Positions 1 to 6,889 of a stretch of DNA of 9,324 nucleotides are shown here, one piece after another; position 1 is the stretch's first letter; each line of letters starts with the position of its first letter. A program made the translations under genes and the position numbers. This stretch comes from Dehalococcoidales bacterium. Lineage in GTDB: Bacteria > Chloroflexota > Dehalococcoidia > Dehalococcoidales > RBG-16-60-22. The notes beneath the pieces are model-generated. The model made no database searches and was not told where the DNA came from. It was given only the letters and a program-made list of their open reading frames with translations. The stretch covers positions 1-9,324 of the forward strand of contig JAUWGD010000064.1 in NCBI GenBank assembly GCA_030606585.1, given 5' to 3'.

Positions 1-1
1 C

Positions 2-1699
2 TGGGATGTAGGCCACCAGAGCTACGTCCATAAACTGCTTACCGGACGCAGGCGTGAGTTTGGTTCTCTGCGTCAGTACGGCGGATTATCAGGCTATACC
101 TGCCGCGATGAGAGCGAGCACGATCCCTTCGGTGCCGGCCACGCCAGCACTTCGATTTCCGCAGCCCTGGGCATGGTGATTGCCCGCGATCTCTCCGGTG
201 ACGACTATCATGTCGTGGCGGTTATCGGTGACGGCGCTATTACGGCGGGGATGTCCTTTGAGGCACTTAACCATGCAGGACACCTCGGTTCCAGACTTAT
301 CGTGATTCTCAACGATAACGGCATGTCCATTTCGCCTACCGTAGGAGCCCTGGCTAAAGTATTAAGCCGGGTGCGGTTCAACCGGAATTTACGCCGGGTC
401 AAGAAGAGAGGCGAGAAAATAGTTACAGCGCTGCCCCAGGGCGAGAACCTCTGGCAGCTTAGTCAAAAGCTCGAAGACAGGTTCAAGGAGTTGTTCATGC
501 CGACCCCCATCTGGGAGGAACTCGGTTTTACGTATATCGGGCCGATTGACGGTCATAATCTTAACGACCTTGAAACCGTGCTCACCCAGGTAAGAGATTC
601 CGCTAACAAGCCGACTCTCGTCCACGTTGTTACCACGAAAGGTAAGGGCTACACTCCCGCCGAAAGCAATGCCGTCTACTTCCACGGCGTGCCTGCCAAG
701 GGCGGTAGTAAAAAGGAAATACCGACCTATAGCGAGGTCTTTGCCCAGACAGTGCTTCGGCTGGCCCGCGAGGAGCCTAAACTTGCAGTGATTACGCCGG
801 CCATGCCCGAAGGGAATTGCCTGAATATCGTTGAGGCCGAATTTCCCGACCGTGTCTTTGACGTCGGTATCTGTGAGCAGCATGCCGTTACTTTTGCGGC
901 CGGTATGGCTACACAGGGGTTTATACCGGTCGTGGCGATATACTCGACCTTTTTACAGCGCGCCTTCGACCAGGTAATCCATGATGTTTGCCTTCAGGGT
1001 TTACCCGTCGTCTTTGCCATCGACCGGGGAGGGATTGTCGGCGATGACGGTAAGACGCACCAGGGCACGTTCGATATCTCCTACCTCACTTTAATTCCCG
1101 ACCTCATTGTCGCCGCCCCCAAGGATGAAAATGAGCTCCAGCACCTGTTGTATACCGCGGTAAAAGCGGGGCGTCCCATGGCAGTGCGGTATCCCCGCAA
1201 TACCGGCCTTGGAGTGCCCCTGGACAAGAGACTACATGAAATACCTCTGGGTAAGGGAGAAGTGCTGCGTTACGGGGAAGACGTGATTATCTTGGCTCTG
1301 GGTGCTTCGGTGGCACCGTCCCTTAAAGCAGCCGGCAAGCTGGTGGGGAAGGGTATCGAGGCGACGGTAGTCAACGCCCGTTTTGCCAAGCCTCTGGATG
1401 CTTCGTTGATAAACGACCTGTCCGGTCGTATCAAGCGCATCGTCACCGTTGAGGAGAATGTGTTAACCGGCGGATTCGGCAGCAGTGTTACCAAGCTGCT
1501 GCAGGAGTCGGGCCGATGCGACGTACAGGTAAAGAATATCGGCATTCCCGACGAGTTTGTCGAGCATGGCACCCAGGCTGTTTTACGTTCTAGATACAGT
1601 CTGGACGCTGAAGGTATCGTGCGGCAGATTTTAGAGCTGTTTCCGGACGCTGTTTCGGATTCATCGTTAAAAGTCGAAGGTAAAGCCGGGACGACATAG
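2..1699 (+). CDS. dxs: 1-deoxy-D-xylulose-5-phosphate synthase (5' partial)
   Basis: Thiamine-diphosphate enzyme that condenses pyruvate with glyceraldehyde-3-phosphate to form DXP, the first step of the MEP isoprenoid pathway; cytosolic. The gene runs off the left edge. The reading frame is open from base 2, and the first visible residues, WDVGHQSYVHKLLTGRR, match a conserved region about 70 residues into the family, so roughly that much is missing. Visible (fragment numbering): the ThDP/Mg motif GDGAITAGMSFEALNHAG at 76-93, LNDNGMSISP about 103-112, the catalytic-glutamate motif GICEQHAVTFAAGMA with Glu at 292, the RGGIVGDDGKTHQGTFD segment from about 342, and RYPR at 396-399. This covers the transketolase-like N, pyrimidine-binding and C-terminal domains; 565 residues are visible. 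It ends in TAG followed in frame by TGA TGA. An intrinsic terminator follows before pgk, so it may end its own transcription unit. Identification is very secure. Confidence 0.97.
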   Translation, partial: WDVGHQSYVHKLLTGRRREFGSLRQYGGLSGYTCRDESEHDPFGAGHASTSISAALGMVIARDLSGDDYHVVAVIGDGAITAGMSFEALNHAGHLGSRLIVILNDNGMSISPTVGALAKVLSRVRFNRNLRRVKKRGEKIVTALPQGENLWQLSQKLEDRFKELFMPTPIWEELGFTYIGPIDGHNLNDLETVLTQVRDSANKPTLVHVVTTKGKGYTPAESNAVYFHGVPAKGGSKKEIPTYSEVFAQTVLRLAREEPKLAVITPAMPEGNCLNIVEAEFPDRVFDVGICEQHAVTFAAGMATQGFIPVVAIYSTFLQRAFDQVIHDVCLQGLPVVFAIDRGGIVGDDGKTHQGTFDISYLTLIPDLIVAAPKDENELQHLLYTAVKAGRPMAVRYPRNTGLGVPLDKRLHEIPLGKGEVLRYGEDVIILALGASVAPSLKAAGKLVGKGIEATVVNARFAKPLDASLINDLSGRIKRIVTVEENVLTGGFGSSVTKLLQESGRCDVQVKNIGIPDEFVEHGTQAVLRSRYSLDAEGIVRQILELFPDAVSDSSLKVEGKAGTT

Positions 1700-1720
1700 T
1701 GATGAGTAGTATTTTATACT
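1691..1720 (+). promoter_or_regulatory. possible promoter for the pgk operon leader
   Basis: ACGACA (1691-1696, 4/6 to the TTGACA consensus) and TATACT (1715-1720, 5/6 to TATAAT) are separated by 18 bp. The -35 overlaps the last codons of dxs. Transcription from here would start near 1727 and give a leader of about 160 nt containing the hairpin and terminator upstream of pgk. There is almost no room for a separate promoter between the terminator and the pgk start codon, which makes some promoter upstream of the terminator likely. This particular match is modest and is inferred from a general sigma-70 consensus. Confidence 0.35.
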
Positions 1721-1749
1721 TCCTGAAAAGGGTAGGGGAGTGCAGTTAA
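1702..1749 (+). other. 15-codon mini-ORF in the pgk leader
   Basis: ATG at 1702 overlaps the tandem stop codons of dxs and opens a short frame encoding MSSILYFLKRVGECS, stopping at TAA 1747-1749, exactly where the first leader hairpin begins. A weak GGGA lies about 10 nt upstream. It resembles the position of an attenuator leader peptide, but it has no run of one amino acid that would suggest a regulatory signal, and an ORF this short arises easily by chance. If transcription starts at about 1727 the frame is not transcribed from its start and could only be read on dxs read-through mRNA. Confidence 0.12.
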
Positions 1750-1785
1750 AACTGATACGGAAATTCATAGTCTGTCCTTCAGTTT
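1749..1785 (+). other. leader hairpin upstream of the pgk terminator
   Basis: AAACTGA (1749-1755) pairs perfectly with TCAGTTT (1779-1785). Inside that 7-bp stem GGA (1759-1761) can pair with TCC (1775-1777), giving an interrupted stem. A second small hairpin, CTTCG/CGAAG (1797-1801 with 1810-1814), follows, mutually exclusive with GCG/CGC (1793-1795 with 1800-1802). With the terminator at 1826-1861 this gives a multi-hairpin leader. I do not recognise it as a known riboswitch class. Confidence 0.35.
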
Positions 1786-1825
1786 CGGGCAAGCGACTTC
1801 GCAAACGTTCGAAGAGTTATAGCAT

Positions 1826-1861
1826 ATCAGGCGTCCGGGGCCGGCGCCTGATTTTTATTTT
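1826..1861 (+). terminator. intrinsic terminator between dxs and pgk (or pgk attenuator)
   Basis: ATCAGGCG (1826-1833) pairs with CGCCTGAT (1845-1852), extended inward by a T-G wobble and a C-G pair, leaving a 7-nt loop CGGGGCC. A U-rich tail, TTTTTATTTT, follows at 1852-1861. This is a textbook rho-independent terminator shape. It ends only 26 nt before the pgk ATG, so it either ends dxs transcription, or attenuates transcription entering the pgk operon, or both. Confidence 0.85.
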
Positions 1862-1876
1862 AAGTTAATAATTATC

Positions 1877-1881
1877 AGGAG
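1877..1881 (+). promoter_or_regulatory. pgk Shine-Dalgarno, potentially sequestered
   Basis: AGGAG with a 6-nt spacer to the pgk ATG at 1888. It sits within TATCAGGAGCG, which repeats the 5' arm of the terminator (TATCAGGCG, 1825-1833). The terminator's 3' arm can therefore pair with either copy. Confidence 0.8.
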
Positions 1882-1887
1882 CGGTGC

Positions 1888-3084
1888 ATGAACAAGATGA
1901 CCATCAGGGATATAGAGGTTGCCGGCAAGAGAGTCCTGGTCCGGGTTGACTTTAATGTCCCTGTTGACGCCAAGACGGGAGCCATCGTTGATGATAGCCG
2001 TATCAGAGCGACCCTGCCGACGATTAAGTACCTCACCGACCGTAACGCCAGGGTGATACTTATTTCTCACCTGGGACGACCCAGGGGTAAGGTAGTCGAC
2101 TCGCTGCGGCTGACGCCGGTTGCCCAGAGACTTTCCCAGATTCTGGGGCACCAGGTAGGCGTCGCGGTGAACTGTATCGGGCCGGAAGTAGAGAAGTCCG
2201 TGGAGACTTTACAGGCCGGCGATGTTCTCCTTCTGGAGAATCTCCGGTTTCATTCCGACGAGGAAACGGGCAGTTCCGAATTCGCCAGAGACCTGGCCCG
2301 GCTGGGCGATGTCTTTGTTAATGATGCCTTCGGCACGTCGCACCGTGCCCACGCCTCGATAGGCGGTATCGGTCAGTATCTGCCGGCGGTAGCCGGACTG
2401 CTGCTGGAGAAAGAGATTAATACGCTGAGCGGTCTTCTGGAACATCCGGTTCATCCCTTCACCTCGATTTTCGGCGGCGCCAAGGTGAGCGACAAGGTAG
2501 AGATGCTGAAAAATATCATGGGCAAGGTGGACTGTCTGCTCATCGGCGGGGGCATGGCGGCCACGTTTCTGAAAGCGATGGACTACGAAGTGGGTACGTC
2601 GTTGATTGAAGCGGACAGCGTGGGCATGGCGACCGAGCTGATTAAGGAAGCCGAGATGAGCGGCGCCCGGTTGATACTGCCGGTGGATGTGGTCGTTACC
2701 GACGAAATTGGCAGCGAATCCAAGGGGCAGGTTGTACCTGTTGACGGCATTCCCCCTGATAAGAAAATCGTTGACATCGGCCCCCGGACCGTTGAAAAAT
2801 TTAGCGAGGAATTGAAAAGCAGCTGGACGGTGTTCTGGAATGGACCCATGGGCGTGGAAGAGATACCGCAATTTGCCGTGGGAACCCGGACGCTGGCTAA
2901 ACTGCTCCCCGGGTTAAACGGCACGACTATCGTGGGCGGCGGCTCGACGGCCGAGGTGGTTGACGCCATGGGGCTCGCCGATAAGGTTACTTTTGTTTCC
3001 ACCGGCGGCGGAGCTTCACTGAAATTCTTGGGTGGTGAAGAACTACCGGGTGTGGTAGCATTACGAGATAAAGGGACTAATTAG
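1888..3084 (+). CDS. pgk: phosphoglycerate kinase
   Basis: Transfers phosphate between 1,3-bisphosphoglycerate and ADP in glycolysis, reversible in gluconeogenesis; a cytosolic monomer. The 398 residues match the usual bacterial length of about 390-400. Family motifs in order: RVDFNVP at 19-25 (substrate side), SHLGRPRG at 60-67, NDAFGTSHRAHAS at 145-157, GGAKVSDK at 196-203, the glycine-rich IGGGMAATFLKA at 219-230, WNGPMGVEE at 317-325, and the nucleotide-binding GGGSTAEVVDAMG at 350-362 followed by STGGGASLKFLGGEELPG at 371-388. Both Rossmann-like lobes are complete. The start is chosen because AGGAG lies 6 nt upstream of ATG 1888; a second ATG at 1897 is too far from it. First gene of the seven-gene run, and apgM starts 3 nt after its stop. 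The upstream terminator suggests regulated entry into the operon. Confidence 0.98.
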   Translation: MNKMTIRDIEVAGKRVLVRVDFNVPVDAKTGAIVDDSRIRATLPTIKYLTDRNARVILISHLGRPRGKVVDSLRLTPVAQRLSQILGHQVGVAVNCIGPEVEKSVETLQAGDVLLLENLRFHSDEETGSSEFARDLARLGDVFVNDAFGTSHRAHASIGGIGQYLPAVAGLLLEKEINTLSGLLEHPVHPFTSIFGGAKVSDKVEMLKNIMGKVDCLLIGGGMAATFLKAMDYEVGTSLIEADSVGMATELIKEAEMSGARLILPVDVVVTDEIGSESKGQVVPVDGIPPDKKIVDIGPRTVEKFSEELKSSWTVFWNGPMGVEEIPQFAVGTRTLAKLLPGLNGTTIVGGGSTAEVVDAMGLADKVTFVSTGGGASLKFLGGEELPGVVALRDKGTN

Positions 3085-3087
3085 AAA

Positions 3088-4293
3088 ATGACTAATATAG
3101 ACTTGGTAAAAGATATCTCCATAACTTCACCAACCAAAATTGTGCTGCTGGTAATCGACGGATTGGGCGGACTGCCCGACCCTCAAACGGGTAAGACCGA
3201 ACTGGAGACGGCCAGCACCCCTAATCTTGATGCCCTGGCTGCGAAGGGAATATGCGGCATGGCCGACCCCATAGCCCCGGGTATCACTCCCGGCAGCGGA
3301 CCGGGACACCTGGCAGTGTTCGGGTACGACCCCGTCAGCAGCAACATCGGGCGCGGTGTACTGGAGGCTGTCGGTATCGATATTGAACTCCAGCCAGGGG
3401 ACGTGGCTGCCCGCGGCAATTTCTGCACCATCGATGAGAAGGGCGTGATTACCGACCGCCGGGCGGGGCGTATCTCCAGCGATAAATGCGCCGAACTATG
3501 TAAATTACTCGACGGTATGTCGATTGACGGCGTTAACATTATGGTCTATCCGGTAAGAGAACACCGCTTTGTGGTTGTCTTTCGTGGTGAGGACCTGGCG
3601 GCTGATGTTTCCGAGTCCGACCCCTCCCGTACGGGGGTGGCGGCGCCGCCGGTTGAGGCGTTGAGTCCCGGTGCCGGCAAACTGGCGGATGTAGCCAATC
3701 AATTCGTAGCTGAGGCAAAAAATTTGCTGGCCGGGCACCAGCCGGCGAATATGGTCCTGCTGCGGGGTTTCGCCGGGAAACCCGGTTTCGCCACCATGCA
3801 GGAAATTTATAAGTTAAACCCGCTGGCCGTTGCCGTTTACCCGATGTACCGGGGGCTGGCCAGACTTGTCGGTATGGAAATCGCTGATACGGGCGCAACG
3901 CTGCAAGATGAGTTTGATACTTTGAAGCAAAACTATAGCAAATACGACTTTTTCTTCCTGCATGTGAAGTGGACGGATAGCGCCGGTGAAGACGGCGACT
4001 TTGCCCGCAAGGTAACCGTCCTGGAGCAGGTTGATGCGGCTTTGCCTGAACTAACCGGACTTGAACCGGATGTGCTGGTAGTTACCGGCGACCACTCGAC
4101 GCCGGCAGTCCTTAAAGGTCACAGCTGGCATTCGGTGCCGGTTCTCCTGTGCTCGAAGTATTGCCGTACCGACCCGGTACAGATGTTTTCGGAATCGGCT
4201 TTTCTAACCGGTGGCCTGGGAAGAATTCACTCTACGGATATCATGCCCTTGGCCATGGCCAACGCTCAGAAACTGACCAAATTTGGTGCTTAG
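3088..4293 (+). CDS. apgM: 2,3-bisphosphoglycerate-independent phosphoglycerate mutase, archaeal type
   Basis: Interconverts 3- and 2-phosphoglycerate without a 2,3-BPG cofactor, the step after PGK. It belongs to the alkaline-phosphatase superfamily (metal-dependent, phosphoserine intermediate). The 401 residues fit the short archaeal-type aPGM family rather than the ~510-residue bacterial GpmI. Visible: KIVLLVIDGLGG at 17-28 with metal-ligand candidate D24; GITPGSGPGHLAVFGYDP at 65-82 with S70 as the likely phosphorylated serine; HVKWTDSAGEDGDF at 292-305 and VTGDHSTP at 332-339 with H345 and H348 nearby, supplying the other metal ligands. Family members are sometimes misannotated as homoserine kinase; the location between pgk and tpiA supports mutase. 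The ribosome site is weak (AGGGA inside the end of pgk, about 11 nt from ATG), so translation is probably coupled to pgk, whose stop is 3 nt upstream. Confidence 0.93.
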   Translation: MTNIDLVKDISITSPTKIVLLVIDGLGGLPDPQTGKTELETASTPNLDALAAKGICGMADPIAPGITPGSGPGHLAVFGYDPVSSNIGRGVLEAVGIDIELQPGDVAARGNFCTIDEKGVITDRRAGRISSDKCAELCKLLDGMSIDGVNIMVYPVREHRFVVVFRGEDLAADVSESDPSRTGVAAPPVEALSPGAGKLADVANQFVAEAKNLLAGHQPANMVLLRGFAGKPGFATMQEIYKLNPLAVAVYPMYRGLARLVGMEIADTGATLQDEFDTLKQNYSKYDFFFLHVKWTDSAGEDGDFARKVTVLEQVDAALPELTGLEPDVLVVTGDHSTPAVLKGHSWHSVPVLLCSKYCRTDPVQMFSESAFLTGGLGRIHSTDIMPLAMANAQKLTKFGA

Positions 4294-4296
4294 GAG
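4292..4296 (+). promoter_or_regulatory. tpiA Shine-Dalgarno overlapping the apgM stop codon
   Basis: AGGAG is built from the last two bases of the apgM TAG stop plus GAG. The spacing is 6 nt to ATG 4303 but 0 nt to the in-frame TTG at 4297. This decides the tpiA start in favour of ATG 4303, and the overlap with the stop suggests translational coupling. Confidence 0.85.
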
Positions 4297-4302
4297 TTGA
4301 AG

Positions 4303-5070
4303 ATGGCGCGTGTACCGATGATTGCCGGTAACTGGAAGATGAACACGACGGTAGATGATGCCGTCAAGTTCGTAAAAACAATGTTGCCTGAACTTGATAA
4401 GGTAAGCGGTGTCGACAAGGTAGTCTGCCCGCCCTTCGTGTCTCTGGCGGCAGTAAAGGAAGTTATAAAGGAAAGCACTGTCAAGCTGGGGGCGCAGAAC
4501 GTCTTCTATAAAGAGAAGGGGGCTTTCACCGGCGAGGTTTCACCGGAGATGCTGGCCGGACTCTGTGAATATGTCATCATAGGGCATTCCGAGCGCCGTC
4601 AGTATTTCGGCGATACCGAGGAAATTATCGACTTGAAAATTAAGGCAGCGATTGAGCATATGCTAAAACCTATATTCTGTATCGGCGAGAGCCTGGAAGA
4701 GAACGAGGCGGGGAGGACAGAGGAGGTACTGACACGGCAGTGTATGGCGTCCTGCGACCGCCTGTACTTTTACGGAGGTATCGTTATCGCTTACGAGCCC
4801 GTTTGGGCTATCGGCACGGGTAAATCTGCCACCAGTGAAGAGGCTAATAAGACCATCGGTTTTATCCGGCAGCTGGTGCGTCACCGGCACGGCAGCGAGA
4901 TTGCCGATAGTGTCCGTATCCTTTACGGCGGCAGCGTTACCGCGGCGAATACTGCCGAATTAATGAAAATGCTGGAGATTGACGGCGCTCTGGTCGGTGG
5001 AGCCAGCCTGAAAGCCGATGATTTCCTGAGCATTGCTCAACAGGCCTCGGAAATCCGGGGCGTTTCTTGA
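4303..5070 (+). CDS. tpiA: triose-phosphate isomerase
   Basis: Interconverts dihydroxyacetone phosphate and glyceraldehyde-3-phosphate, feeding glycolysis and the DXS reaction; a cytosolic TIM barrel, usually dimeric. The 255 residues match the usual ~250. Numbered from ATG 4303: AGNWKMN at 8-14 with catalytic K12; VIIGHSERR at 91-99 with electrophilic H95; AYEPVWAIGTGKSA at 163-176 with catalytic base E165 and the mobile phosphate-gripping loop 6; YGGSV at 208-212 and GALVGGASL at 228-236 for phosphate binding. All catalytic residues are present. An in-frame TTG at 4297 would add two residues but abuts the Shine-Dalgarno, so ATG 4303 is preferred. It is separated from apgM by 9 nt and from miaA by 4 nt. 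Confidence 0.98.
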   Translation: MARVPMIAGNWKMNTTVDDAVKFVKTMLPELDKVSGVDKVVCPPFVSLAAVKEVIKESTVKLGAQNVFYKEKGAFTGEVSPEMLAGLCEYVIIGHSERRQYFGDTEEIIDLKIKAAIEHMLKPIFCIGESLEENEAGRTEEVLTRQCMASCDRLYFYGGIVIAYEPVWAIGTGKSATSEEANKTIGFIRQLVRHRHGSEIADSVRILYGGSVTAANTAELMKMLEIDGALVGGASLKADDFLSIAQQASEIRGVS

Positions 5071-5074
5071 TGGC

Positions 5075-5995
5075 ATGAAGCGTCTCGTCGCTATCGTCGG
5101 CCCCACGGGAATCGGCAAGAGCCGTCTGGCTCTGCACCTTGCCGGTCGTTTCAACGGGGAGATAGTCAGCGCCGATAGCCGGCAGGTGTACCGTTACCTG
5201 GATATCGGCACGGCCAAACCGACTCCCCAGGAGCTGTCTCTTATACCTCACCATATGATTGATGTCGTTAATCCCGATGATGATTTCAGCCTGGCTTTAT
5301 ATCAGAGAATGGCCGGTCAGGCCATCGAGGATATTTTCGAGCGTAAACGACTGCCATTTCTGGTAGGGGGCAGCGGCTTATATGTCAGGGCGGTACTGGA
5401 AGGATGGCAGGTGCCGGGTGTTTCTCCCGACCCCGAATTCAGGTATAATATAGAGAGGCGGGCCGGCGAGAGCGGTGTCGATGAACTCTACGAGGAGCTT
5501 GTCAGGGTCGACCCCGAAGCGGCGCAGAAGATTGACCGCCGTAATGTGCGCCGGGTAATCCGGGCGCTTGAGGTATATGCCAGGGCCGATAAACCGTTTT
5601 CCAGGCTCGGACAGAAAAAAGCTCCCGCTTTTAATTCATTTATCATCGGCTTAACCGCCGAAAGGGCAATGCTGTACCGCATGGTCGATGCCAGAGTCGA
5701 TGCAATGATAGAGCGCGGCCTCGTGCGGGAAGTGGAAAATTTGCTGAAAATGGGGTATCATTTAGACTTACCGTCCATGTCCGGCATCGGCTACCGGCAG
5801 GTCGGACAGTATCTCAACGGTGAGCTTACGCTGGAAGCGGAAATACAGAAAATGAAAACGGAGACTCATCGTTTTATCCGTCACCAGTATGCCTGGTTCC
5901 GGCTGAAGGATGAAAATATACACTGGTTCGATATAGAGAAACAAAGTGATGACGACATAGAGAAGGAACTGGCCGGGTTTTTAAAAAGCGATTAA
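5075..5995 (+). CDS. miaA: tRNA dimethylallyltransferase (A37 isopentenylation)
   Basis: Transfers the dimethylallyl group of DMAPP to N6 of A37 in tRNAs reading UNN codons, giving i6A. The 306 residues match the family (~300-315). Visible from ATG 5075: P-loop GPTGIGKS at 9-16; DSRQVYRYLDIGTAKP at 34-49 with D34 the expected general base; IPHHMID at 57-63; GGSGLYVRA at 98-106; the tRNA-contacting DRRNVRRVIRALEV at 154-167; and RHQYAWFR at 269-276 near the C-terminus. The start has no good Shine-Dalgarno but lies 4 nt after the tpiA stop, so coupling is likely. An in-frame TTG at 5033 inside tpiA would add 14 residues lacking family resemblance and is disfavoured. Its DMAPP substrate derives from the pathway begun by the nearby dxs. 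It is followed by dapF after 20 nt. Confidence 0.96.
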   Translation: MKRLVAIVGPTGIGKSRLALHLAGRFNGEIVSADSRQVYRYLDIGTAKPTPQELSLIPHHMIDVVNPDDDFSLALYQRMAGQAIEDIFERKRLPFLVGGSGLYVRAVLEGWQVPGVSPDPEFRYNIERRAGESGVDELYEELVRVDPEAAQKIDRRNVRRVIRALEVYARADKPFSRLGQKKAPAFNSFIIGLTAERAMLYRMVDARVDAMIERGLVREVENLLKMGYHLDLPSMSGIGYRQVGQYLNGELTLEAEIQKMKTETHRFIRHQYAWFRLKDENIHWFDIEKQSDDDIEKELAGFLKSD

Positions 5996-6015
5996 GCGGA
6001 GATAGAAAGAGATAA

Positions 6016-6879
6016 ATGTTGAATTTCACCAAGATGCAGGGCACTGCCAACGATTTTATCGTCGTTGACGCGCGTAATCTGGAGCGTGACTGGCCCGAAC
6101 TGGCTTTAGCCGCGTGCGACCGCCACCTGGGTATCGGGGCTGATAGCCTGATATTACTGCTGTCCTCGGACAGGGCTGATTTCGGTATGCGCATTTTTAA
6201 TGCCGACGGCTTTGAAGCCGAGACATGCGGCAACGGTATCAGGTGCCTGGCCAGATATGCCCTGGAGAAGGGGCTTATCAGTCCGGATGTTAAAGAGGTT
6301 ACGATAGAAACAGTGGCCACCATCAACACGGTTACGTTTGAGCGGGAAAGCGGTAGAGTTACTAAATTCCGGGCTAACATGGGCAAGCCCATTTTTTCCG
6401 TTGATAAAATACCGGTAAACCTGAAATCGGAAGAGGGTAGTGTAGTTGACATAAATAGTATGTTAAGCTATAAGGTTAAAGTGGATGACATCGACCTGAC
6501 ACTCAACCTTGTCTCCATGGGGAATCCGCATGCCGTTCATTTTTGCCAGGTGCCGGTAGATGATTTTCCATTGAATGTCATCGGACCGGTAGTGGAGAGA
6601 ATGGAGGTGTTTCCAAATCGGACGAATTTCGAAGTAGCCCGGGTGCTTGATAACAGGCAACTGGAAGCTCGTGTCTGGGAGCGGGGTGTCGGCGAAACAC
6701 TTGCCTGTGGCAGCGGCGCCTGCGCCATAGCGGTTGCCTCGAAACTGCTCGGTTATGCCGGACAAATAGTGGATATAAAGCTACCCGGCGGCGTGCTGAA
6801 TACCGAATGGAAAGGTGATGGAGAGGTGGTGCTGGGAGGGCCGGCGGTGGCAGTTTTTGAAGGAATATGGCCTGATTGA
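6016..6879 (+). CDS. dapF: diaminopimelate epimerase
   Basis: PLP-independent racemase converting LL-diaminopimelate to meso-diaminopimelate, the penultimate step of lysine biosynthesis and the source of the peptidoglycan cross-linking residue in walled bacteria. The 287 residues are typical (~275-290). Visible: KMQGTANDF at 6-14; GIGADSLI at 39-46; the first catalytic Cys motif ETCGNGIRC with C71; MGNPHAV at 168-174; and the second, GVGETLACGSGACA at 224-237, with C231. Both halves of the two-base mechanism are intact. The start ATG follows a loose purine-rich stretch (GGAG 14 nt away, AGAGA closer), weaker than the other sites in the operon. It lies 20 nt after miaA and 10 nt before dapL, the enzyme that makes its substrate. 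Confidence 0.97.
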   Translation: MLNFTKMQGTANDFIVVDARNLERDWPELALAACDRHLGIGADSLILLLSSDRADFGMRIFNADGFEAETCGNGIRCLARYALEKGLISPDVKEVTIETVATINTVTFERESGRVTKFRANMGKPIFSVDKIPVNLKSEEGSVVDINSMLSYKVKVDDIDLTLNLVSMGNPHAVHFCQVPVDDFPLNVIGPVVERMEVFPNRTNFEVARVLDNRQLEARVWERGVGETLACGSGACAIAVASKLLGYAGQIVDIKLPGGVLNTEWKGDGEVVLGGPAVAVFEGIWPD

Positions 6880-6889
6880 GGTGTGACAT

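Noticed and set aside
1752..1772. CTGAT...GAAA...GTC order resembling a hammerhead ribozyme core
   Set aside because: The core needs CUGANGA followed by a stem II and GAAA. Here CTGATAC lacks the GA and there is no room for stem II.
2209..2871. Long antisense open frame (220 codons) opposite pgk
   Set aside because: It lies wholly inside a well-identified gene, has no recognisable protein family and no ribosome binding site of note. Long antisense frames are expected opposite GC-rich coding sequence. The same reasoning removes the antisense frames at 389-883, 5874-6452, 6578-7075 and others.
4297..4302. TTG start for tpiA two codons upstream of ATG 4303
   Set aside because: The TTG directly abuts the Shine-Dalgarno with no spacer, whereas ATG 4303 has the usual 6-nt spacing.
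4149..4331. 60-codon + strand frame spanning the apgM/tpiA junction
   Set aside because: It is out of frame with two secure genes that cover it almost completely and has no family resemblance.
5033..5074. N-terminal extension of miaA from a TTG inside tpiA
   Set aside because: No Shine-Dalgarno precedes it. The extra 14 residues are unlike the family, whose members begin shortly before the P-loop, as they do from ATG 5075.
5444..5449. Perfect TATAAT inside miaA, possible internal promoter for dapF-dapL-hflX
   Set aside because: No acceptable -35 element at 16-18 bp upstream and no TG extension. It encodes ordinary residues (RYNIE) of MiaA, so a chance match is likelier.
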